Positions 45,436 through 55,700 of a DNA stretch of 64,000 nucleotides are shown piece after piece. This DNA comes from Deltaproteobacteria bacterium. Its GTDB lineage: Bacteria; Myxococcota_A; Polyangia; Haliangiales; Haliangiaceae. Position numbers and translations under genes: made by a program. The notes under the pieces were generated by a model that saw only the letters and a list, made by a program, of their open reading frames with translations, ran no database searches and was not told the origin of the DNA. Position 1 is the stretch's first letter; every line of letters starts with the position of its first letter. The DNA lies in the NCBI GenBank assembly GCA_020630875.1, contig JAHDIH010000006.1:1-64000 (forward strand). The letters are read 5' to 3'.

Positions 45436-46008
45436 TTACGGGATTTCCGAGTCTACTTTTAGAGAAATTGGCCAAGTCACCTTAACCCTCTGCATCGGTT
45501 TAACCCGCGGGAATGAGACCGCGTGTGTAGATTCTCTCAGGCATTCTTCCAGTTGTTCATCTAGTGCCTCTTCCGACGAGCTGTGTACTGCGACGTTAAT
45601 TTCGCCTCGTCCATCGCTTGCGATCGTAACGTCTAAAACTACTTTTGCTGTTGACATTGCGTCGACGTGAATGCTTCCACATTCCTTCCAAAGTGGTCGA
45701 ACGGATTGAAAAGCCTCCACTACTAAATCGCGATCGATTTGTCTTTTTGCCCAGCCGGTATCCACCATTCTGCCGCTATCATCGATGTCGCTTACCTTCC
45801 GTGAAACATTTTCTCCGAATGTTTGAGGCGATGGGACGCTTCGCTGGAGTTCGCCAGGTCGGTGCGCCACTCGTCTTTTTGCTGGTTGGGTGCTATTTAT
45901 CGGAGCTGACGTAAACTTTTTAGGTGCCCCTTTCCTAGGAGTCTTAAATGACTGGAGTAGAAAGAACAACGCTACCAACAGAGAAAGTACGGACAAAAGC
46001 CTAGCCAT
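45436..46008 (-). CDS. Membrane-anchored AgmX/PglI-like protein
   Basis: 190 residues. An N-terminal segment (ARLLSVLSLLVALFFLLQSF) is a signal anchor; a Pro/Arg-rich linker (TPRKGAPKKF, KRRVAHRPGEL) spans the periplasm as in TonB. The C-terminal domain has the AgmX/PglI marks: LWKECGSIHVDAMSTAKVVL, ASDGRGEINVAV, a second Cys in LEECLRESTHAVSFPR and a final strand. It could be an energy transducer of TonB type; no ExbB/ExbD partner is nearby. It overlaps the MBL gene upstream by 8 bp. Confidence 0.8.
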   Translation of the reverse strand: MARLLSVLSLLVALFFLLQSFKTPRKGAPKKFTSAPINSTQPAKRRVAHRPGELQRSVPSPQTFGENVSRKVSDIDDSGRMVDTGWAKRQIDRDLVVEAFQSVRPLWKECGSIHVDAMSTAKVVLDVTIASDGRGEINVAVHSSSEEALDEQLEECLRESTHAVSFPRVKPMQRVKVTWPISLKVDSEIP

Positions 46009-46855
46009 ATTTTACGGACACATCAACGAGTGGTGTTGTAGCAAAGAATTTTCCTTTTTCGTTGATCCCGACCTGAGCCATGGCGGTTTGATGATCGTGA
46101 GTGAAGAGCAGCCCTCCGTTTCTAGCGTGCAGGTCTTTCAGAATAGACTCCTTTTCTTCAATTATTCTCTCTGGATACCGATCGTAGCCCATGGTGATCG
46201 GCAAGTGGACCCAGGGCGTGCCGGGAATTAGGTCGGCGGCAAAAAGCAACGGTCCCTCGGGCCCGTCAATTTCGGTTAGCATCAATCCAGGGGTATGGCC
46301 GTCACTGTAGTGAAAACGCAACCCTGGTAGTTCTTCCATGCGCCGTTCGCTTGTGGTTTTAAACTGGGGAGAATTTTTCAATAGCGTCGTAAGCTCGGGG
46401 ATGAAAGAAGCTCTGTCTCTAGGATGAGGGTTTTGTGCTCGCTCCCAGGCCTTGTCCGAGGTGATAATAAGAGAGTTCGTGAACGCTAGTGCGAGCTCCC
46501 CATCATCAAAAGAAGTTAGCAGTCCACCCGCATGATCAAAATGCAAATGAGATAAGATGATTGCGTCGATGTCTCCTGGCTGGACACCTAGCGTTTTTAA
46601 GTTGGCAAGTAAGACGTGCTCGCTTTCGACCACCCCGAAGCGTTCTTTCAATTTTGGTGAGAAAAAAGCCCCAATACCTGTTTCGAGTAGAATCAGTTTT
46701 CCGTGAGATTTGATTAGGAAACATCGGCAAGCAAGAGGAATCCTGTTACTTACATCCGGCTGTATCCATCGCTGCCAAAGTGCTTTGGGAACGTTTCCGA
46801 ACATTGCCCCTCCATCAAGCATTTGACTATTTCCTAATACCGACTGAATTTCCAT
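46001..46855 (-). CDS. MBL-fold metallo-hydrolase
   Basis: 284 residues. The metal site is SHLHFDHAGG (HxHxDH), with further ligands in DGHTPG (His), ADLIPGT (Asp) and LFTHDHQTA (His), the metallo-beta-lactamase fold in its quorum-quenching lactonase-like form. No signal peptide, so cytoplasmic. The substrate is not deducible. Its start lies near the hflX start on the opposite strand; the intergenic gap is 62 bp if hflX begins at 46918. Confidence 0.88.
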   Translation of the reverse strand: MEIQSVLGNSQMLDGGAMFGNVPKALWQRWIQPDVSNRIPLACRCFLIKSHGKLILLETGIGAFFSPKLKERFGVVESEHVLLANLKTLGVQPGDIDAIILSHLHFDHAGGLLTSFDDGELALAFTNSLIITSDKAWERAQNPHPRDRASFIPELTTLLKNSPQFKTTSERRMEELPGLRFHYSDGHTPGLMLTEIDGPEGPLLFAADLIPGTPWVHLPITMGYDRYPERIIEEKESILKDLHARNGGLLFTHDHQTAMAQVGINEKGKFFATTPLVDVSVKYG

Positions 46856-46917
46856 CCCGTCATTGTTGTCATAATTTGCGCCAAAAAACGAGAGAACGTG
46901 CTACGACAGCGTTCCGC

Positions 46918-48219
46918 GTGATCGAAAAGCAAGAGAATATTCCTGAGCGAGCCGTATTGGCAGCTCTTTATTCTAAGGAAAAGGATGATTTGCCGCCTGA
47001 GACAATGCTAGGTGAGCTTGCTAGTTTGGTTTCTGCCGCAGGTGGCCAAACCGTAGGGCAAACCTTTCAGATGTTACGACGGGGTAGTCGGCCATCTCCT
47101 GCCACTTTAGTGGGCAAAGGCAAAGCACAAGAAATAGCCGAAATAGTAGAGATGGAAGAAGCAGAAGTGGTGGTCTTCGACAACGAACTGTCGCCGCCTC
47201 AGATCAGGGAACTTGAAAAGCTGGTTGGCAAAAGAGTTATTGACCGCAGTGAGCTAATTCTTGATATCTTCGCGACGAGAGCACGTACCAAAGAAGCGAA
47301 GCTGCAAGTTGAATTGGCGCAGTTGCAATACACCGCCCCAAGATTGCGCGGTATGTGGTCGCATCTCGAAAGGCAAGCAGGCTCTGGTGGTTCGATGGGA
47401 CTTAAGGGGCCCGGTGAGAAACAGATTGAGATTGACCGGCGTATCATTAACTCTCGTGTCGCGAAATTGCGTGGAGAGATTGCAACCTTGCACAAGCGCA
47501 AACAAAGAGAGGTTTCTGCCAGAGCAGGGAGAGGGTTCTGCGTGAGCTTGGTTGGCTATACTAACGCAGGAAAAAGTACGCTGCTCAATAGACTTACCGA
47601 GGCCGATACTTATTCTGCGGACCAACTTTTCGCGACGCTGGATACTAAGACGAGGCGTTGGCGACTGTCGCCAGGACAGGACGTAATGCTTTCAGATACC
47701 GTGGGGTTTGTCCGAAACCTTCCCCACCACCTGGTGGCTAGTTTCCGTTCTACCCTAGAGGAAGCGGTGCACGCAGATTTGTTAATGCACGTCATCGACG
47801 TAAGTCACCCGCATGTTGAGACGCAAATTGATGCGGTTGATGATGTTCTTAAGCAGTTAGAGGCGGCCAACAAACCTACGATTCATGTGTTAAATAAAGT
47901 AGAGTGCGTGACCGACCCTGATATGCTTCTTGTATTGAGGGCTCGTCTAAAAAACGCTATCGAAATAAGCGCGCTAACGGGGCAGGGCATTGAGGCACTT
48001 CACGACAAAGTAGCTGAAATGCGAAAAGACGCTTGGATGAGGGTTGTTTTGAAAATTGCCGCGCACGCCGGTAAGGCGCTACAACTCGTAAAGACCTACG
48101 GCGTAATCCTAAAAGAAGACTTTGAAGACAACGAATGGCTGGTAGAGGCGGAGCTGTCTAAACATTTGCTCGGACTGCTCTACAAGATACCTGGAGCGGT
48201 GGTAGTAGAAAAAGACTAG
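46918..48219 (+). CDS. hflX: Ribosome-associated GTPase HflX
   Basis: 433 residues from GTG 46918, the usual HflX length; the frame reaches back to 46780 but that part overlaps the MBL gene and is not HflX-like. N-terminal domain (AALYSKEK, TLVGKGKAQEIA, VVFDNELSPPQIRELEK), then GSGGSMGLKGPGEKQIEIDR, then the G domain: GYTNAGKSTLLNRL (G1), DTVGFVRNLPH (G3) and a G4 motif reading NKVE where NKxD is standard. HflX splits or rescues stalled ribosomes under stress. Confidence 0.94.
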   Translation: MIEKQENIPERAVLAALYSKEKDDLPPETMLGELASLVSAAGGQTVGQTFQMLRRGSRPSPATLVGKGKAQEIAEIVEMEEAEVVVFDNELSPPQIRELEKLVGKRVIDRSELILDIFATRARTKEAKLQVELAQLQYTAPRLRGMWSHLERQAGSGGSMGLKGPGEKQIEIDRRIINSRVAKLRGEIATLHKRKQREVSARAGRGFCVSLVGYTNAGKSTLLNRLTEADTYSADQLFATLDTKTRRWRLSPGQDVMLSDTVGFVRNLPHHLVASFRSTLEEAVHADLLMHVIDVSHPHVETQIDAVDDVLKQLEAANKPTIHVLNKVECVTDPDMLLVLRARLKNAIEISALTGQGIEALHDKVAEMRKDAWMRVVLKIAAHAGKALQLVKTYGVILKEDFEDNEWLVEAELSKHLLGLLYKIPGAVVVEKD

Positions 48220-48345
48220 ACTTCTGACTATATTGAGATTTCCTAGCCCCGTTAGGGTACTACGTCGGGCTGTGATGTGTTTCTTTACCCACAGGTTCGC
48301 CCATTGTCCCTTTGCCAACTTTGTGGAGCATGCTACCACCACAAG

Positions 48346-50781
48346 GTGAGTAGTTTTATTGGTTTTGACTTGGGGACAACAAACTCTGCGGCCGCGGTTT
48401 TTTCCGGTGACTCTTTGGAACTTGTAAGGCCACGCCACGGCGGCCTTTTGACTCCCTCATGCGTACGAATCGCTAGAAACGGTAAAGTGGTTGTAGGCCA
48501 ACGAGCCTTTAACTATTTGTCGCGAGATCCTGATAATACGCACAGCGGTTTTAAACGGTTAATGGGAGCAGACAGGCAACTTGTTTTTCCCGCTTGTGGC
48601 CAAAGCAAGTCACCCGTGGAATTGAGTGCTTTGGTTCTGAAGTCATTACTAGATGATGTGGAAGCTACGATTGGCTACTCTCCAAACGGGGCGGTGATTG
48701 CTACGCCGGCCTTGTTCGACGTGCCCCAAAGTAGCGCAACGGTGGAAGCAGCAAAACTCGCAGGACTGCAGCGAGTCGAGTTGATTCAGGAACCTGTAGC
48801 CTCCGCGATCGCTGCTGGTTGGAATGCTGATCATGATGGGGTGTGGCTGGTTTTTGACCTTGGCGGTGGAACTTTTGATGTGACCGCTGTCCAAAGTGAC
48901 GCCTCTGGAGTGCTTAGAATTGTCGCTCACGATGGTGATAATTTTCTTGGTGGTCGAGACTTCGACAAAAGCATCGCCCATTGGTGCTTGGATCAACTCG
49001 GCGAGCAGGGATTGAAGCTAGCAGCCGGCTCTGACGAATACGCACTAGCGCTTGCGAAACTTTCTGCTGTATCAGAAGAGGCCAAGATTGAACTTTCCAC
49101 TGGAAGGGTAGCTGAAATCGCGTTGCTTGAGCCTTTAGAGTTTGCCGGGCGAGAATGGGACGTGGAGCTCGAGCTAGATCGCCCTACATTGGACGAGCTT
49201 TGTAGTAGCCTTGTCGATAAAACCGTCACCGTTTGTCATCGACTGCTGGACGAAAATAACATTTCACGAGATAAAGTAACTCGTGTGGTTATGGTAGGCG
49301 GTCCTAGTGCAATGCCTATGGTGAGAGCTAAGGTTCAAGAACATGTGGGAGAGATTGTCACGGACTTAGATCCAATGACGTTGGTAGCTAAAGGAGCCGC
49401 GTTGTTTGCAGCCTCTTCGGGAGTTGTGTCTCGCACTAATGCCACGATGACCAAAGCTGCAGGCAAAAAGATTACCCTCGATTATCCTACCATTTCTGGA
49501 GACCTTCATCCTTCCGCCGTGGGAAAGCTAGTCGATAGTTCGGTAGATGTTACGCAAGTTGAGTGTTTTGACGACAGCGAGAGTCTTGTAGCCACCGCCG
49601 ATATAAGTGAAGAAGGCATTTTTGTACTCGACCTGACTCTTAAGGCTCGTGCGGCCAATCGATTTACGGTGAAAGGAAAAAACGAAAAAGGGGAAACTGA
49701 GATGCTGTCGCCCAATGAGTTCACTATTGTTCATGGCGTTACGATCAGTTCTCCTCCTCTTTCTCAGTCCATTGGTGTCGCGTTAGCAAGTAACGGGGTG
49801 CGGGAGTATTTTGGGAGAGGTACACCGTTACCAATGAAGCGAACTTTCGTGCATTCCGCCGTGGATCCTCTTGGCCCCGAAGGCGCAGCAGAACTGCGGA
49901 TTCCCATTGTTCAGGGAGAGTTTGAACAAGCTGACTTGTGTCAAAGTATTGGAACGCTAGTGATTAATGGCAGCGAGCTAAATGAAACCTTACCCGTTGG
50001 TGCCGAAATAGAGTTGACGCTCTCCATCGACCGTGGTGGCCGGCTGTCAGGCACGGCTCATTTGCCGGCGGTAAAAAAGACCTTTGATCACGTAACTCAC
50101 TTACTTGTACCAGATGCGGATCTAGAGACCTTACGAGCAACGAGCAAAAAGCTGCGAGGGCGATTAGGAAACGTCAGAAGGTCCGCATTCACGGAAGGAG
50201 ACACGTCTATGATGTCTAGACTCGAGGAGCTGGACAAAGAAATATTTGGCGCGGATCTGTTGCTGCAATCCGCGGGACGAAAAGACGACGACGGCTCCCT
50301 AAAGGCGGCAAAGTCTCTTTCAAGGATCGATGCGGAGCTAGTGGAGCTTGAACTATCTCACAAATACGTTGAGCTATTAGAAGACGCTGAAAGTACGATT
50401 CATTGGTCTGGGATGCAGTTGCATCGGTTTGGCTCTGAAGAAGAAAAAAAAGTTTACGAACGCGATGCGGCGGCGCTTCGGCGCGCCATCGACGCGAAGA
50501 AAATTGGTCCGGTTCGCAGACTAAACAAGCGAGTATTTCGGCTAGGCATTGCGGCTTATAGGAGAGATCCAGAGTATTGGTTTAACAAGTTCGAACAACT
50601 TTCAAGTAGAATCTCAGAGATGCAAGACACCAAGAAAGCAACGACGTTGGTGAACAAAGGGAAACTGCTTGTTTCCAATAAAGATGAAAAAGGGTTACGT
50701 CCTATCGTAGAATCTCTGTGGGGGTTGCTTCCACCAGATAGTGGCGATCGCGCAAGGGCATTCAACTCGGGAGTTCGCTGA
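48346..50781 (+). CDS. Hsp70-family protein with unusual C-terminal part
   Basis: 811 residues from GTG 48346, where VSSFIGFDLGTTNSAAAVF begins the ATPase domain; the frame extends to 48277. Actin-fold motifs are clear: GFDLGTTNS, LIQEPVASAIAAGW, VFDLGGGTFDVT, VVMVGGPSAMPMV. The substrate-binding part after about residue 400 is DnaK-like only in outline, and the last ~200 residues (from about 600) are a long helical region with no DnaK lid match. No clear Gly/Ala-linker EEVD end. The J-like gene follows after 3 bp. A dedicated chaperone for an envelope client is plausible. Confidence 0.88.
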   Translation: MSSFIGFDLGTTNSAAAVFSGDSLELVRPRHGGLLTPSCVRIARNGKVVVGQRAFNYLSRDPDNTHSGFKRLMGADRQLVFPACGQSKSPVELSALVLKSLLDDVEATIGYSPNGAVIATPALFDVPQSSATVEAAKLAGLQRVELIQEPVASAIAAGWNADHDGVWLVFDLGGGTFDVTAVQSDASGVLRIVAHDGDNFLGGRDFDKSIAHWCLDQLGEQGLKLAAGSDEYALALAKLSAVSEEAKIELSTGRVAEIALLEPLEFAGREWDVELELDRPTLDELCSSLVDKTVTVCHRLLDENNISRDKVTRVVMVGGPSAMPMVRAKVQEHVGEIVTDLDPMTLVAKGAALFAASSGVVSRTNATMTKAAGKKITLDYPTISGDLHPSAVGKLVDSSVDVTQVECFDDSESLVATADISEEGIFVLDLTLKARAANRFTVKGKNEKGETEMLSPNEFTIVHGVTISSPPLSQSIGVALASNGVREYFGRGTPLPMKRTFVHSAVDPLGPEGAAELRIPIVQGEFEQADLCQSIGTLVINGSELNETLPVGAEIELTLSIDRGGRLSGTAHLPAVKKTFDHVTHLLVPDADLETLRATSKKLRGRLGNVRRSAFTEGDTSMMSRLEELDKEIFGADLLLQSAGRKDDDGSLKAAKSLSRIDAELVELELSHKYVELLEDAESTIHWSGMQLHRFGSEEEKKVYERDAAALRRAIDAKKIGPVRRLNKRVFRLGIAAYRRDPEYWFNKFEQLSSRISEMQDTKKATTLVNKGKLLVSNKDEKGLRPIVESLWGLLPPDSGDRARAFNSGVR

Positions 50782-50784
50782 TTG

Positions 50785-51090
50785 ATGCGGGCGTTTCATG
50801 AAAATCCGTTTTGGGTTCTGCAGCTGGAGGCCGATGCCTCGCTAGTTGATATCCGACGGTCCGCTAGAAAACTTGCGCAACTTTTGCGAGCTGGCTCCGA
50901 GAGCGCAAAGTATTACGACGCCCCCGGTGGTCAATATCCGCGCACAGAAGAGCTTATTCGCTGGTCCGAGTCCGCTTTGGAAGATGACGCACAAAGGATT
51001 GCCTATGGGATTCTAAGTGAACCGGTAGAAGCCCGCAGGTTTGGCACTTCAAGCGCAGAGCCTCGTAAACTAAGATGGTGGGAAAAGTGA
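50785..51090 (+). CDS. Small J-like protein, degenerate
   Basis: 101 residues from ATG 50785, directly after the Hsp70 stop. The opening HENPFWVLQLEADASLVDIR followed by RSARKLAQLL reads like the first two helices of a J domain (xPfxVLGLxxdAs..eIrra). The canonical HPD loop is absent. A degenerate or distinct co-chaperone of the neighbouring Hsp70 is likely by context. It overlaps the next gene by 16 bp. Confidence 0.7.
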   Translation: MRAFHENPFWVLQLEADASLVDIRRSARKLAQLLRAGSESAKYYDAPGGQYPRTEELIRWSESALEDDAQRIAYGILSEPVEARRFGTSSAEPRKLRWWEK

Positions 51091-52472
51091 GAGATGCGGA
51101 AGAGTTATTTGCTGAGAATAGTGCCCCGGACATTAACATTGATATGTCGGTGTTGTTAGAAAGTACGCGCGAACGCTCAGCAGAGCTAGAGGCTCGGCTT
51201 GCCTCACGTTTAGATAAAATGACAGAGTCTCTTGGAGAAATACGAACTCCTCGGCAAAAGTATGGCGACACTGTGGCCGCAGTTTTTGGGGCTGTGATGG
51301 TCGTATTGATTTTAAGCTTCTTACTTGTAAACGGTATCCGTATCCTTCGCAAACCAGGGGGAGGCAGATTGGCAATATGGTTAATTCTGTGTTTGCTTTT
51401 TCCGTGGCTTTTTTTCTTCACGCCTTTTGGTTGGATAATCGCGAAACGGTATGCGATCCCACTCGGAATGCCTAGGTTGGCTAGGACTCTGACATTGTTC
51501 GCGGGACTTTCCTGGCGTTCTGATACTAAAGGTGGCGCGTTAGTTGCTGGAGTGCTTGCCTCCAAAAATAGCAAGCATGGCATCACAAAGCGCTATGCTA
51601 GTAAGGTTCGAAAGCAAGGAAATGCGGGAGCGGGACTCATCGCTCGCGGGTTGTTGTTCGAAGCGGAAGAAAAGCGAGATTTAGCCGAAGCTGCCATGAA
51701 CACGGCGCTTCTTTTTAAAAGTACTCCGCCGGTTGGTGTAGATATTGCCGTCGATTGGTTAGTGACAGAGTACTGCGTCAATGGTGAGTACAGCGAAATC
51801 GAAAAGGTTCAACATTTTGCGGGAAAGAAAACCCTTGCCAGAAAAATACGCGAACAGATAAGTAGGTTGCACTCGGATGGTCAGGTAGACGAAGATTTTC
51901 TTCGCGAGATTGGCTATGCTGAGCAGAGAGGAACCCCCCAAACGTTGTCTGAACTTTTGGCTCACACTGCATCGATGAACGGAGCTGTCTCCGATAGCGA
52001 ACTCAATGAACTGACGCAGCTGTGGAAGATTGAGTTGGAGAGTAGTGCGCTGCGCGATCGAGTGGAAGAGGTGACTAAAGACGCTGATCTTGATGTAATG
52101 ACTGCACTCGAGTCGATTGTGGATGGTTGTCTTGTGCAAATGGGGGCCCCTGCAGTTGGCTTTGCTCATGCCGTTGGTAGTGACGAAGGAAGTTTAGAAC
52201 TGCTTGCCAATGAACTGCTCATTCCAAGTAAAGATCGCAGAGCGTTGATGGACAAGTGGCTTTTGTGCTTGGCGGCGTACATAAAAGAGAAGCGAAGAGA
52301 TTCCCGTGATGCCTACGACATGATGTTTGACCAAGTCGGAGATTTTGCAGTTTGGCTTTGGAACGATTTCGATGAAGCATTCGCCAAGATGGTTTTCCGA
52401 TTCTTGTCACGAGAAGCTCACGAATTTGCAGATCGCCAAACCTACGAATGGGCCAGCAAACACTGCGATTAG
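51075..52472 (+). CDS. Membrane protein of the Hsp70 operon, function unknown
   Basis: 465 residues. Residues 1-65 are an acidic helical head; two membrane segments follow (about 68-88, DTVAAVFGAVMVVLILSFLL, and 98-117, LAIWLILCLLFPWLFFF), then a hydrophobic TPFGWIIA. The remaining ~330 residues are soluble and helical with TPR-like spacing (AGLIARGLLFEAEEKRDLAE, AMNTALLFKSTP). No catalytic motif. Its start lies inside the J-like gene, so all three should be made together. Cytoplasmic anchor of the chaperone pair is a reasonable guess. Confidence 0.8.
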   Translation: MVGKVRDAEELFAENSAPDINIDMSVLLESTRERSAELEARLASRLDKMTESLGEIRTPRQKYGDTVAAVFGAVMVVLILSFLLVNGIRILRKPGGGRLAIWLILCLLFPWLFFFTPFGWIIAKRYAIPLGMPRLARTLTLFAGLSWRSDTKGGALVAGVLASKNSKHGITKRYASKVRKQGNAGAGLIARGLLFEAEEKRDLAEAAMNTALLFKSTPPVGVDIAVDWLVTEYCVNGEYSEIEKVQHFAGKKTLARKIREQISRLHSDGQVDEDFLREIGYAEQRGTPQTLSELLAHTASMNGAVSDSELNELTQLWKIELESSALRDRVEEVTKDADLDVMTALESIVDGCLVQMGAPAVGFAHAVGSDEGSLELLANELLIPSKDRRALMDKWLLCLAAYIKEKRRDSRDAYDMMFDQVGDFAVWLWNDFDEAFAKMVFRFLSREAHEFADRQTYEWASKHCD

Positions 52473-52780
52473 AGTCTATGCAGGGTGGTGTGGCGTGGTG
52501 TGTCACCTTGCCGTACATAAGCTCCGCCAACGCTGGTTTTTTGGCCTAATTGCAATCTTAAAATGTTCAATATTTCTTCTCGGTAAGAAAGGCAGTATTA
52601 CGAATTGGTCAGAGCTCTCTGATTCATTGCTCGCATGAATTTTTTAGGAGCAACATTTTTCGCATTGTCCAAATAGTCACAAAAAAAGAAATATTTTTTA
52701 CGACTGGAAGATGAGATTTCCTAGGTGTACACCAACACTGATCGGGTCTGTTTGACGACTCACTTTCTTAAGGACTTTGT
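52473..52780. other. Intergenic region upstream of giant TSP3 gene
   Basis: 308 bp with no supported gene; the open frame from 52327 is a shadow of the membrane protein. It should carry the promoter of the 4.3-kb TSP3 gene. GAGATTTCCTAG at about 52709 resembles the opening of repeats R1/R2 but no paired arms follow, so I give it no weight. AAGGA sits 6 nt before the ATG at 52781. Confidence 0.5.
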
Positions 52781-55700
52781 ATGAAAATAAAATTAGGTGC
52801 CTTCGGGCCAATCGCTTTTCTCTCTCTGTTAACGATTGCATTGACGAACCAGAACGCGAGTGCCGATGTGCTTTGGTACACATGCGACGACATCACTCGT
52901 GACTTGTACATCAACGGCGTAGCACAACCTTTAGATAGTAGCTCCAGCGAATGGCCTGAGTGGAGTAAGATTAACATTGGCAGCACGACCACTCCCGTGC
53001 GGATTGCTGCTGCATGTGAAGACACCGGGCGACCTCATATGATGGGGTTCCGGATTTATAACGACTCGGAAACGGTCATGAAGTGGGCATCGCAGCCTGG
53101 CGACTTTTTGGCGCTAGCTCTGCCGACTTATTCACCACCTGCCGGCTGGCACCTTCCTGGATTCGATGATTCGACCTGGCTACCCGGCGCCGACCAAGGG
53201 AACGCCGGCCCTTGGTTCATGATGTCTGGTACAGGTGGCACTCACATTTGGGCGGCCCAAGACGAACTCTTTGGTTTTTTCCGGACCGGGCTAGTTTGCG
53301 ATGCGACGAGCTGTTCAGTGTATGCCGACGATGATGGTGATGGTGTCATCAACTCTCAAGACTCACATCCTTCGGACCCCAGTCGATGTAGGGACACTGA
53401 TGCTGACGGTTGCGACGACTGCAGCGTCACGCAAGCGGATGGTTCCGGTGGCGATATCTTAAACGATGGGCTGGATACGGATGGCGACGGAACTTGCGAC
53501 TTAGGTGACAGTGATGACGATAACGACGGCGTATCAGACATCAATGATCCCAACAGTACCAACGCCGATATCTGTGGCGATAGTGATGGCGACACTTGCG
53601 ATGATTGTACTGTGGGAACGGACAACCAAGGTTCAATGAGTGACCAACTTCCAGGCAACGACGGCCTTGATACGGATAACGATGGTCAGTGCGATGCGGG
53701 AGACTCAGATGACGACAACGACGGCGTACTAGATGTAAACGATCCTAACGAAAAAAGCCCTGATGTTTGTGGAGACAGTGATGGAGACACCTGCGATGAC
53801 TGCAGCGTCGGTACGGATAACTTGGGTGGACTCTCAGATAGCCTGCCAGGTAACGATGGCCTGGATTCGGACAACGATGGCCTTTGCGATGCTGGGGATA
53901 CTGACGACGATAATGATGGGGTGGTTGATGCATTAGATCCTAACGACCTAAGCCCAAACATCTGTGGCGATGCTGATGGCGATAGTTGCGATGATTGCAG
54001 TGTGGGGACAGACAACTTTGGCCCCTTGGCTGATAACCAAGTCGCCAACGATGGTTTAGATAGCGACAACGATGGCCTGTGTAATGCTGGTGATACAGAT
54101 GATGACAACGATGGAATTCCAGATGGCGCGGACCCCGCGAGTACCAATCCAAACGTCTGCGGAGACAGTGATGGAGACACCTGCGACGACTGCAGCATCG
54201 GTACCGACAACTTTGGTCCTATGTCGGACAGTCTTCCTGCCGATGACGGAATCGACAGAGATGGAGATGGTCAGTGCGATGCCGGGGATACCGATGACGA
54301 CAACGACGGCGTGAGCGACGCCTTGGATCCCAACAGTACCAACCCAGACGTTTGCGGAGACAGCGATGGAGATACTTGCGATGACTGTAGCGTCGGTACG
54401 GATAACTTTGGTGCTATTAGTGACCGTCTCCCTGGTAGTGATGGAGTGGACACGGACGGGGACGGACTCTGCGACGTTGGTGATAATGACTCTGACAACG
54501 ATGGGGTATCTAATGCACTGGATCCTAATGATTTAAACCCAGATGTTTGCGGTGACAGCGATGGCGATACCTGTGATGACTGTTCCGCAGGCTCTGATAA
54601 CTTCGGACCGCTAAGTGACCGCTTTCCACAAAATGATGGACTTGATACTGATGGCGACGGCACTTGCGACTTAGGCGACAGTGATGACGATAACGATGGT
54701 ATTGCGGACATTTTCGACATCAATGACACCAACCCGGACATCTGTGGAGACAGCGATGGAGACACCTGCGATGATTGTTCTGTAGGAACCGACAACTTTG
54801 GATCTTTGAGCGATAGTTTGCCAAACAATGACGGTGTTGATACCGATGGTGATGGGTTCTGTGATGCTGGCGACGTTTGCTTTAACGCTGGTGGCGACAC
54901 CGACAGTGACGGACTTTGCGATGATGTAGATCCAGATGATGACAATGATGGTATTGCTGATGCAACAGACCCAGATCGCGTCAACCCAGACGTTTGCGGA
55001 GACAGTGACGGGGACACCTGCGATGATTGTGCCGTTGGTACCGACGACTTTGGAACGCTAAGCGACAGCCTCCCATTTAACGATGGGACCGACTTGGATG
55101 GCGATGGCCAATGTGATGCTGGCGATGTCGATGATGATAACGATGGCGTTAGTGACTCCCAAGATCCAAACGATTCAAATCCAGATGTTTGCGGAGATGG
55201 AGACGGAGACACTTGTGATGATTGTTCCGTAGGTTCTGATGACTTCGGAGTGCAAAGCGACTCTCTTCCAGCAAACGATGGCGTTGATACAGATGGCGAC
55301 GGAATTTGCGATGCGGGCGAAATGGACAGTGACGGCGATGGAGTGATTGACGATCTGGACATCGACGATGACAACGACGGGATTTTGGACGTAGTCGAAG
55401 GGGATGGCTCCCTCGACACGGATGGGGATGGAATACCTGATTCGCTTGATTTAGACGCTGACAACGACGGAATCCTAGACACATTAGAAGCAGGGCACGA
55501 TCAAGCCGACTCTGACTTTGACGGTCGAGTAGATTGCCCAAGCTTCGGAGTTAACGGATTTTGTGATGCGCTAGAAACTAGCGTGGATAGTGGCACCGCA
55601 GATTATGACTCGGACGGTCTAGGCCCTGACGCTCCCGTAAACACCGACATGGATGGGGTGGCGGATTTTCAAGATCTCGACACCGACAACGATGGGATCA

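Noticed and set aside
48236..48285. A third copy of the structured repeat after hflX
   Set aside because: Only the first ~12 bases (GATTTCCTAGC) resemble R1; the arms P1, P3 and P4 are not present, so it is at best a relic.
54271..55482. A 403-codon open frame on the minus strand inside the giant TSP3 gene
   Set aside because: It is the antisense of Asp/Gly-rich repeat codons and translates to low-complexity Ser/Pro/Leu; several such frames occur across every TSP3 gene here.
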